DNA from: an uncultured Clostridia bacterium
Lineage (GTDB): Bacteria > Bacillota > Clostridia > UMGS1883
Direction of reading: 5' to 3'
Assembly: GCA_947629615.1 (NCBI GenBank)
Contig: CANRER010000106.1
Location: 1-5,444, forward strand
Length of the DNA: 5,444 bases
Of the stretch, positions 1 through 4,724 are shown one piece after another. Position 1 is the stretch's first letter. Each line of letters starts with the position of its first letter. A program made the translations under genes and the position numbers. A model generated the notes under the pieces. The model was not told the origin of the DNA, ran no database searches, and was given only the letters and a program-made list of their open reading frames with translations.

Positions 1-437
1 AGGCGCTTTGCGTCAAAACGTCGTTCGCGGTTCCGAGACGGACGAGCGACGGAATAGATTATAACCGCCTCGCGCTGCTGTCGGCAGTGATAGAAAAGTC
101 GCTCGGGTTCAAGATGAGCGAAAACGACATATATATAAACGTGACCGGCGGCATTAAGTTGGACGAGCCCGCAACCGACCTTGCCGTCGCGGCGGCTGTG
201 GCCAGCAGCGCAACGAACACTCCTCTCCCGCAGGATATGGCCTTTTTCGGCGAGGTGGGGCTGACGGGCGAGCTGCGAACCGTGACGCAGGCCGCGCGCC
301 GGCTTGCCGAAATAGAAAAAATGGGCTTTAAGCGCTGTATGCTCCCCTTCGACGCCCTCGGCGGAATTGACCGCGTGGGGCTGGAGCTGGTGGCGGTCAA
401 GAACCTTACGGATATGCTTGCGTACATAAAAGGATGA
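1..437 (+). CDS. radA: DNA repair protein RadA/Sms, C-terminal part (5' end outside window)
   Basis: The reading frame is open from the window edge (first full codon at base 3) to TGA at 435-437, giving about 144 residues. It matches the C-terminal Lon-like domain of RadA: a PRRTSDGIDYNRLALL segment, then NVTGGIKLDEPATDLAVA, then FGEVGLTGELRTV and ARRLAEIEKMGFKRC. RadA is a cytoplasmic RecA-like ATPase that helps process recombination intermediates by branch migration. The N-terminal zinc finger, the Walker ATPase core and the KNRFG motif would lie upstream and are not visible. In known RadA proteins the Lon-like domain is not an active protease and instead forms a hexameric scaffold. Only the 3' end is seen, but the motif order and spacing are typical, so the identification is firm. 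The stop is 5 bp before the next gene, so the two are probably co-transcribed. Confidence 0.93.
   Translation, partial: ALCVKTSFAVPRRTSDGIDYNRLALLSAVIEKSLGFKMSENDIYINVTGGIKLDEPATDLAVAAAVASSATNTPLPQDMAFFGEVGLTGELRTVTQAARRLAEIEKMGFKRCMLPFDALGGIDRVGLELVAVKNLTDMLAYIKG
428..434 (+). promoter_or_regulatory. Ribosome binding site of the SLH/M15 gene, inside the end of radA
   Basis: The sequence AAAAGGA ends 8 bases before ATG at 443. It favours that start (MKKFTTVFLSF…, a classic signal-peptide beginning) over the in-frame ATG at 434, which overlaps the RadA stop as ATGA and would sit on top of this site. Confidence 0.6.
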
Positions 438-442
438 TTTTT

Positions 443-1597
443 ATGAAAAAATTTACAACCGTGTTTTTATCATTCATTCTCATTTTTTCCTTTGCTCCGG
501 CTTTTGGGGCCTCCGCTCCGGCGGCGTGGGCGGAGGAAAGCTTCGCTGCGATGAGGGTGGCGGGCTTGCCGGTGGACGTGTTCGACGACTATTCGGCCCC
601 GATTTCAAGGCTCGAGCTTTGCGTGCTTGAGGTTGAAGCCGTGGAGGCCGTAACCCAGTCGCCCTTCCCCGAGGCCGATGGCAGGCCGTTTACCGATACC
701 GACCTGCCGCTCGCGGCGGCGGCGGCCGAGGCCGGGCTGATAAACGGGCGAGGAAACGGGATATTCGACCCCGACGGGGCCGTCACCCGCGAGGAGGCGG
801 CGAAGCTGTTTGTGACGCTGGCCCGTTTTATCGGCCTTGAGCCTGCCTATGAGCCCGCGCGGTTCACGGATATGGACAGCGTTTCGCCGTGGGCGGCGGA
901 GTATGTGACCGAGGCTTCGGCCTACGGCTACATGAACGGCGACGAAAACGGGGCTTTCCTACCCGCCGGGCCGCTCAGCGCCGAGCAGGCCGTGGTTGTG
1001 CTTGCGCGGCTTTATGCCGCCGCGGCCGGGGAGGCCGTTCCCGCGTTTTCGCAAAAAATAGTCGTTACGGGCGACTATGTGTACGACGGGGATTATAAGC
1101 GCAACGACCCCGCCGAGGTTTTCACCGACGGCCCAATTACTACCAAAGAAGAGGCCGACGCGCAAATGACGGAGATAACCGTCGATATATGGGAGCTTGA
1201 GGACGGCGAAAAGGTTCCCGGCAAGCTGACGCTTACCGTGCATAAGAACATCGCCGAGGTCACAAAGGCCGTGTTCGCCGATATTTTTAACGGCCCGGAA
1301 AAATTCCCTATTGATAGATATAGCACCTATTGCTATTCGTTCAGGACGACCGCCACGTCGAGCCGCCTTTCGGAGCACGCCACCGGCACGGCTATCGACA
1401 TAAATCCCGACCAAAACTACTGCGTATACCCCGACGGCACAACGGTCGGCTCGCTTTACGCGCCGGGCGAAAATCCGTACTCCATAACCAAATTCGGCGA
1501 CTGCTGGACGGCCTTTGTCAGTCACGGCTTCACTTGGGGCGGCGACGCTTGGAGCAGCCCGCAGGATTATATGCACTTTTCCTATCTTGGCAAGTAG
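443..1597 (+). CDS. Secreted SLH-domain protein with M15-family (VanY-like) D-alanyl-D-alanine carboxypeptidase domain
   Basis: From ATG 443 the protein has 384 residues. An N-terminal signal peptide is clear (MKK, then a hydrophobic stretch ending around AFGASA). Three S-layer-homology repeats follow: a degenerate one at about 25-74, one at about 82-132 (FTDTDLP…GIFDPDGAVTREEAAKL) and one at about 140-193 (FTDMDSVSPWAAEYV…). A linker leads to a C-terminal M15 peptidase domain (about 265-384). Zinc ligands fit the HxxGxAxD motif (SEHATGTAIDI; His312, Asp319) and the DYMHF motif (catalytic Asp375, third ligand His378). The SLH repeats should bind cell-wall polymers outside the cell, and the peptidase should trim peptidoglycan stem peptides. 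D,D- versus L,D-specificity cannot be told. It lies between radA and the SDR gene with gaps of 5 and 9 bp, suggesting one transcript. An alternative in-frame ATG is at 434. Confidence 0.88.
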   Translation: MKKFTTVFLSFILIFSFAPAFGASAPAAWAEESFAAMRVAGLPVDVFDDYSAPISRLELCVLEVEAVEAVTQSPFPEADGRPFTDTDLPLAAAAAEAGLINGRGNGIFDPDGAVTREEAAKLFVTLARFIGLEPAYEPARFTDMDSVSPWAAEYVTEASAYGYMNGDENGAFLPAGPLSAEQAVVVLARLYAAAAGEAVPAFSQKIVVTGDYVYDGDYKRNDPAEVFTDGPITTKEEADAQMTEITVDIWELEDGEKVPGKLTLTVHKNIAEVTKAVFADIFNGPEKFPIDRYSTYCYSFRTTATSSRLSEHATGTAIDINPDQNYCVYPDGTTVGSLYAPGENPYSITKFGDCWTAFVSHGFTWGGDAWSSPQDYMHFSYLGK

Positions 1598-1606
1598 GTG
1601 AAATAA

Positions 1607-2323
1607 ATGACAAAAACTGTCCTGATAACCGGCGGCACGGGCGGAATAGGGGAGAGCGCAGTTCGGTTGTTCGCCGAAAACGGCTATAACACGGCCTTTA
1701 CCTACAACACGAACGCCGCCAAGGCGAAAGAACTCATCGGCCCCGGCGTGTTTGCCGTGAGGTGCGACGTTTCGGACGCCGACAGCGTGAACGCCGCGTT
1801 TCGCGCCGTTGTCGAACGCTTCGGCAGGGTTGACGTGCTGATAAACAACGCCGGAATATCCCGCCAAAAGCTGTTTACCGATATAACGGACGACGACTGG
1901 GACGAAATACTCGGCGTAAATCTAAAGGGCTGCTTTCTTATGTGCAGGGCCGCCGCGCCGCAGATGATAGCCCGCAAGGACGGCGTTATAATCAACGTTT
2001 CGTCTATGTGGGGGGTGAGCGGAGCCTCGTGCGAGGTTCACTACAGCGCGGCGAAAAGCGGCGTTATCGGTTTAAGCCGCGCCCTCGCGAAGGAGCTTGG
2101 CCCCTCGGGTATAAGGGTGAACGCGGTCGCGCCGGGCCTCATCGATACCCCAATGAACGCCCATCTTAGCCCAAGGGATATAGACGCGCTTGTGGAGGAA
2201 ATTCCCCTCGGCCGCATGGGCACACCCACGGACGTGGCCCGTGCACTATTGTTTTTGGCCGGAGATGGCGGACGATACATCACCGGGCAGGTAATCGGCG
2301 TGGACGGCGGTTTTCTGATTTAA
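1607..2323 (+). CDS. ymfI: FabG-family short-chain dehydrogenase, probably elongation factor P 5-aminopentanone reductase (YmfI-type)
   Basis: This is a 238-residue classical SDR. The cofactor motif TGGTGGIG is at residues 8-15, NNAG at 80-83, and the catalytic Asn105, Ser133, Tyr146, Lys150 set is intact with FabG-like spacing. After the second strand (AFTYNTN) there is no acidic residue, which suits NADPH rather than NADH. The stretch SSMWGVSGASCEVHYSAAK, followed by LAKELGPSGIRVNAVAPG, closely resembles Bacillus YmfI as I remember it. YmfI reduces a 5-aminopentanone group on elongation factor P to give the mature modification. A true fatty-acid FabG or another carbonyl reductase is the alternative, and no fab genes are nearby. 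AGGTG (1596-1600) overlaps the stop of the preceding gene and sits 6 bp before ATG, so expression is probably operonic. Confidence 0.8.
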   Translation: MTKTVLITGGTGGIGESAVRLFAENGYNTAFTYNTNAAKAKELIGPGVFAVRCDVSDADSVNAAFRAVVERFGRVDVLINNAGISRQKLFTDITDDDWDEILGVNLKGCFLMCRAAAPQMIARKDGVIINVSSMWGVSGASCEVHYSAAKSGVIGLSRALAKELGPSGIRVNAVAPGLIDTPMNAHLSPRDIDALVEEIPLGRMGTPTDVARALLFLAGDGGRYITGQVIGVDGGFLI

Positions 2324-2346
2324 TAAGGTAGCAAAATGCGACAGCC

Positions 2347-2380
2347 TTCATACTATGTACTGTGGATATTCCATAATATA
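2347..2380 (+). promoter_or_regulatory. Possible promoter of the split gene, with sporulation-sigma-like -10
   Basis: The 78-bp gap after the SDR gene is AT-rich and has no terminator-like hairpin. It contains CATAATATA at 2372-2380, which fits the CATAnnnTA -10 pattern known for the late mother-cell factor sigma-K and the CATA start of sigma-E/F/G -10 elements. TCATACT at 2348-2354 resembles a sigma-E -35, but the 17-bp spacing is longer than usual. It can also be read as a weak sigma-A site (TTCATA, 19 bp, CATAAT). Only a suggestion. A strong ribosome binding site, AGGAGGA, lies downstream at 2388-2394. Confidence 0.3.
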
Positions 2381-2401
2381 TAGTTTTAGGAGGATACTTC
2401 A

Positions 2402-2869
2402 ATGGAGGAAAGAATTTCAAGCTCCTTTGGCTGCGACGAAAAGGTCTGCATACAAACCGACCAAATCTACGATAGCTGCCGCAGCAAGGAGTGCATTGAA
2501 TGTCTGCGAGTTTTCCTTACGGAAACCGGCCAAGAGATAATCGACCGGGCGATTGACGTGAAATGCCGAAAGGCCGAGGTTATATGGGTTTTCCCGAACG
2601 TTGAGCCTTTGAGCTTCAATCGCGGCTATTACACCGTCGATCTGACATACTTTTTCAGAATAACCCTTGAAGTGTACACAGGAGTTTCCCGCCCCGTAAC
2701 CGTCGAGGGGCTTTCGTCCTTCAACAAGAAGGTTGTGCTTTTCGGCAGCGAGGGCAGCGCGAAAATATTCTCCTCTAAATATAAGGAAGACAGCTTCGAC
2801 CCCCAGCTTTGGCAGAAAACGAATATGCCCAAGGCAGTGGTTGATGTCGGTGACACAAAGGAGCGATAA
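2402..2869 (+). CDS. 5' part of a split, cysteine-rich conserved hypothetical gene (interrupted at 2843-2845)
   Basis: The frame starts at ATG 2402, 7 bp after AGGAGGA, and reads 155 codons. Codons up to 2844 belong to the host gene; the last residues (…VGDTKER) are encoded by the left end of the inserted element and end at TAA 2867-2869. The protein begins KVCIQTDQIYDSCRSKECIECL, rich in Cys, followed by beta-strand-like segments (AEVIWVFPNVEPLSFNRGYYTVDLTYFFRITLEV, written here as a region at residues about 59-92) and KKVVLFGSEGSAKIFSS. From memory this looks like a conserved Clostridia family of about 275-300 residues with no assigned function. The missing remainder is found at 4215-4599. 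There is no signal peptide or membrane segment. The truncated product may be inactive until the element is removed. Confidence 0.75.
   Translation: MEERISSSFGCDEKVCIQTDQIYDSCRSKECIECLRVFLTETGQEIIDRAIDVKCRKAEVIWVFPNVEPLSFNRGYYTVDLTYFFRITLEVYTGVSRPVTVEGLSSFNKKVVLFGSEGSAKIFSSKYKEDSFDPQLWQKTNMPKAVVDVGDTKER
2831..2856 (+). other. attL-like left junction of the inserted element
   Basis: The host-gene half is AAGGCAGTGGTT (2831-2842), the proposed crossover dinucleotide is GA (2843-2844), and the element half is TGTCGGTGACAC (2845-2856). From GA onward, 10 of 12 bases match the right junction (GAtGTCGgTGAC against GAgGTCGtTGAC), giving an imperfect direct repeat at both ends. The exact crossover could also lie in the shared GTCG or TGAC block; all choices keep the host frame in phase. 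Confidence 0.65.
2857..2863 (+). promoter_or_regulatory. Ribosome binding site of the fRMsr gene, inside the truncated host frame
   Basis: AAAGGAG lies 7 bp before ATG 2871 and within the last codons of the interrupted host frame, whose TAA (2867-2869) is one base before the new start. This arrangement suggests translational coupling to the host gene. The site also fixes the fRMsr start at 2871 rather than at an upstream in-frame start (2733). Confidence 0.7.
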
Positions 2870-2870
2870 A

Positions 2871-3326
2871 ATGTACGAAAAAATGAACAAACAGCTTGCG
2901 TCCCTGCTTTCGGCGGGGGATAGGCTCATAACGAACCTTTCCAACGCCTCGGCCCTGATCAACGAAAGCCTCGACGGCATCAACTGGGCGGGCTTCTATC
3001 TGCTCGACGGAAGCAGCCTTTATCTCGGCCCGTTTCAGGGGAAAACGGCCTGTGTGAATATCCCTCTGGGGCGCGGAGTCTGCGGCACGGCGGCGGCTAA
3101 AAACGAAACACAGCTCGTTCGCGACGTACACGAGTTTCCCGGCCACATCGCCTGCGACTGCGCCAGCAAAAGCGAGATAGTTGTTCCGATAACCGTCGGC
3201 GGCGCGGTGGTCGGCGTGCTGGACATCGACAGTCCGAGCCTCGCCCGGTTCGACGAGAACGACAAAGCCGGCCTCGAGGAGGCCGCGAAAATCATAGGCG
3301 AGGTTTGGGCGGCTTGCCCCAAATAA
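2871..3326 (+). CDS. Free methionine-(R)-sulfoxide reductase (GAF-domain fRMsr, YebR/MsrC type)
   Basis: From ATG 2871 the product has 151 residues and is a single GAF domain. It matches the fRMsr family along its length: INWAGFYLLDG (37-47), YLGPFQGKTAC (51-61), IPLGRGVCGTA (64-74), GHIACDCASKSEIVVP (91-106) and GVLDIDS (115-121), ending F-DEND near residue 131. The three conserved cysteines are present (Cys61, Cys71, Cys95); Cys95 corresponds to the catalytic one in the E. coli enzyme, and the others help form the disulfide relay. The enzyme reduces free L-methionine-(R)-sulfoxide in the cytoplasm, using thioredoxin. Cys97 is an additional cysteine near the active site. It is the first gene of the inserted element, starting one base after the stop of the truncated host frame, and is followed by the recombinase. 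An fRMsr as cargo of such a small element is unusual. Confidence 0.9.
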   Translation: MYEKMNKQLASLLSAGDRLITNLSNASALINESLDGINWAGFYLLDGSSLYLGPFQGKTACVNIPLGRGVCGTAAAKNETQLVRDVHEFPGHIACDCASKSEIVVPITVGGAVVGVLDIDSPSLARFDENDKAGLEEAAKIIGEVWAACPK

Positions 3327-3360
3327 GCATAATAAAGCCGACGGGAGCGTACCTTGAAAC

Positions 3361-3365
3361 GGAGG
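3361..3365 (+). promoter_or_regulatory. Ribosome binding site favouring the TTG 3375 start of the recombinase
   Basis: GGAGG is 9 bp before TTG at 3375. The upstream alternative TTG at 3354 has a weaker GGGAG (3343-3347) 6 bp before it. With TTG 3375 the catalytic serine becomes Ser10, as in resolvases. Confidence 0.5.
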
Positions 3366-3374
3366 TGCGTTCTT

Positions 3375-4223
3375 TTGCGTCTTGCGGCATATTGCAGGGT
3401 GTCCACGGATAAAGACGAGCAAAAGCTGTCGCTTGAAAATCAGCGGGGCTTTTATAAGAAATACGCCGAGGAAAACGGCCTTGAGCTTGTTCGTGTGTAC
3501 TGCGACGAGGGTATCAGCGGAAAACAGATGAAAAACCGCGCGGGCTTTCTCGAGATGATAAAGGACGGGGAGAGGGGAGAGTTCGACCTTATCGCCGTCA
3601 AAGACGTAAGCCGCTTCGCGAGGAATACCTGCGATTTTTTGAGCGGAATAAGGCGGCTGAAATCGGCGGGGGTAGACGTGCGTTTTCTTGGGAGCAATTC
3701 AGCTGTTTCCACCGATTCGGAATTTATACTTACAATTTACGCCGCTCTCGCTCAACAGGAGAGCGAAAATCTCAGCAAGCGCATAATTTTCGGCAAAACC
3801 GAAACCGCGCGGCGCGGCAGGGCTCCGAGGGTGGTTTACGGGTATGACAAGGTGGATAACTTTACACTTAAAATCAACGAAAAAGAGGCTGAAACGGTAT
3901 GTAAAGTATTTGAGCTATACACGCGCGAAAGCCTCTCCTGCTCGGCGATTGCGAATATTTTGAATAAAGACGGAGTCGCCGGCAAGCTCGGAGGGCGTTG
4001 GACGCAAAAAAGCGTCAGCCGTATGCTGAAAAACCCGCTTTATACCGGGCTGTTGATAAACCACAAAACCACCACGGCAGATTTTCTCACCGGCAAAAGG
4101 CGCGAGCTGCCGCGCGAGGATTGGTTTTGCCACAGCAGGCCGGAGCTTAGAATAGTCAGCGACGCCGATTTTGCCATCGCGGGCGAAATACTTAAAAGCC
4201 GTGTCAGCGGCAGAGGTCGTTGA
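3375..4223 (+). CDS. Serine site-specific recombinase (resolvase/recombinase domains, short form of the large serine recombinases)
   Basis: From TTG 3375 the protein has 282 residues (289 from TTG 3354). The N-terminal resolvase domain shows AAYCRVSTD with Arg8 and nucleophile Ser10, then DEGISGKQMKNR, KDVSRFARN (76-84, the conserved Arg residues of the active site) and a long helix AALAQQESENLSKR. The DNA-binding recombinase domain follows: GYDK near 156, INEKEAETVCKVFELY, IANILNKDGV, WTQKSVSRMLKNPLYTG, and ends with a segment like IVSDADFAIAGEILKSR. Large serine recombinases usually reach 450-550 residues with a zinc ribbon and coiled coil; both are absent here. The stop TGA (4221-4223) lies in the right attachment site, just outside the element. 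The gene probably encodes the enzyme that inserted the element and may excise it. Confidence 0.9.
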   Translation: MRLAAYCRVSTDKDEQKLSLENQRGFYKKYAEENGLELVRVYCDEGISGKQMKNRAGFLEMIKDGERGEFDLIAVKDVSRFARNTCDFLSGIRRLKSAGVDVRFLGSNSAVSTDSEFILTIYAALAQQESENLSKRIIFGKTETARRGRAPRVVYGYDKVDNFTLKINEKEAETVCKVFELYTRESLSCSAIANILNKDGVAGKLGGRWTQKSVSRMLKNPLYTGLLINHKTTTADFLTGKRRELPREDWFCHSRPELRIVSDADFAIAGEILKSRVSGRGR

Positions 4224-4226
4224 CCC
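4201..4226 (+). other. attR-like right junction of the inserted element
   Basis: The element half is GTGTCAGCGGCA (4201-4212), GA is at 4213-4214, and the host half is GGTCGTTGACCC (4215-4226). The element half is inverted relative to the element half at the left end (10 of 12 positions complementary). The site overlaps the final codons and stop of the recombinase, so the gene end and the recombination site are the same DNA. Confidence 0.65.
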
Positions 4227-4599
4227 GGTTTGCCTCGGCACGAAGGTTTCGGAGCTTGGTGAAGGCTGCTGCAAATATAACGACGACGACGCCGTAGACC
4301 TCGGCAACATTCCCGACTGTGTGCGCCGTGTGTTCGACGACCGCTTTATCTGCGGACGCGACCAACAGCGCAGGGTTTACGTTTCCCTCGGCTTGTTCTC
4401 CATCATCAAGCTTGAGCGCAACGTTCAGCTTCTCATTCCCGCCTACGACTTCTGCATTCCCGAAAAGGAATGTGTAGCCGCGGCTACTCCCGACGACCCC
4501 TGTGATCTTTTTGAAAAGATCAGCTTCCCCATCGACGAGTTCTTCCCGCCCCAGCAGGACGCCTTTTCCGACAGTGACAGCTGCGGCTGCAAGGACTAA
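4215..4599 (+). pseudogene. 3' part of the split, cysteine-rich conserved hypothetical gene
   Basis: The frame continues EVVDPVCLGTKVSELGEGCC…, runs through RRVYVSLGLFSIIKLERN and LLIPAYDFCIPEKEC, and ends with FPIDEFFPPQ and SCGCKD before TAA 4597-4599. About 128 codons remain, with ten cysteines. The frame has no credible start of its own: upstream it runs back through the recombinase coding region to a TTG at 4171 with no ribosome binding site. Joined to the 5' part at GA it gives a 275-residue protein in which …NMPKAVV-EVVDPVCLGTKV reads smoothly. I remember AVVEVVDP-type text at this position in intact clostridial homologues, which supports the join. In the present arrangement this part is probably not translated. 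The type 'pseudogene' means disrupted here, possibly reversibly. Confidence 0.75.
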
Positions 4600-4625
4600 T
4601 CTGGGGGCCGTTAAAAAATGACTGT

Positions 4626-4651
4626 AAAAAGAGGGTGAAAGCCCTCTTTTT
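4626..4651 (+). terminator. Intrinsic terminator after the split gene
   Basis: AAAAAGAGGG (4626-4635) and CCCTCTTTTT (4642-4651) pair perfectly over 10 bp around the 6-base loop TGAAAG, with the T-rich arm at the 3' end. It lies 26 bp after the stop of the split gene and before the next promoter, so it closes the transcript of the host gene. The A-run and T-run make it potentially active in both directions. Confidence 0.85.
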
Positions 4652-4678
4652 ATATGCAAAAAATATCATAAAATCCTA

Positions 4679-4707
4679 TTTACTTTTTCTTCGCGATATT
4701 GTATAAT
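4679..4707 (+). promoter_or_regulatory. Sigma-A-type promoter of the GH51 gene
   Basis: TTTACT (4679-4684) and TATAAT (4702-4707) are separated by 17 bp. The -10 is a perfect consensus match and the -35 matches 4 of 6. Transcription should start near 4713-4714, only about 11 bases before ATG 4725, so the leader would be very short and would consist almost entirely of the ribosome binding site AGAGGTGA (4713-4720). Confidence 0.7.
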
Positions 4708-4724
4708 AGTGCAGAGGTGATAAT

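Larger units (their letters stand above)
2845..4214 (+). mobile_element. 1,370-bp intervening element with serine recombinase and fRMsr cargo, splitting a host gene
   Basis: Boundaries were placed from three independent signs. First, the host reading frame breaks at 2844 and its natural continuation resumes at 4215; joining them gives an open 828-bp frame with stop. Second, both junctions share the short repeat GA-n-GTCG-n-TGAC. Third, joining the element ends around GA gives arms GTGTCAGCGGCA and TGTCGGTGACAC, which are reverse complements at 10 of 12 positions, as expected of a serine-integrase attP. The element contains two genes on the same strand as the host gene and nothing else of size: no replication, transfer or maturation genes. 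Its length is not a multiple of three, so read-through cannot restore the host protein. It resembles in logic the intervening elements of sporulation genes, but is far smaller. Excision activity is inferred, not seen. Confidence 0.75.

Noticed and set aside
434..442. ATG 434 as the start of the SLH/M15 gene
   Set aside because: It overlaps the RadA stop and lies on the likely ribosome binding site; ATG 443 begins a typical signal peptide. It remains possible.
959..1867. 302-codon minus-strand frame
   Set aside because: Its product is low-complexity, shows no recognisable motif, and lies antisense across two well-supported genes.
2846..2849. GTCG as the crossover core instead of GA
   Set aside because: GTCG is shared by both junctions and would also restore the frame (GAT codon), but the attP palindrome is centred on GA, so GA is preferred; the difference is only one base in the restored gene.
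2733..2870. A longer fRMsr gene starting at 2733
   Set aside because: This stretch is the host gene read in another frame; ATG 2871 has a proper ribosome binding site and gives the normal family length.
2417..3422. Minus-strand frames across the split gene and fRMsr
   Set aside because: No motifs, and they oppose genes with strong ribosome binding sites and family matches.
4171..4599. A separate 142-codon gene starting at TTG 4171
   Set aside because: The first 14 codons are the recombinase coding region read in another frame, there is no ribosome binding site, and the rest continues the split host protein.
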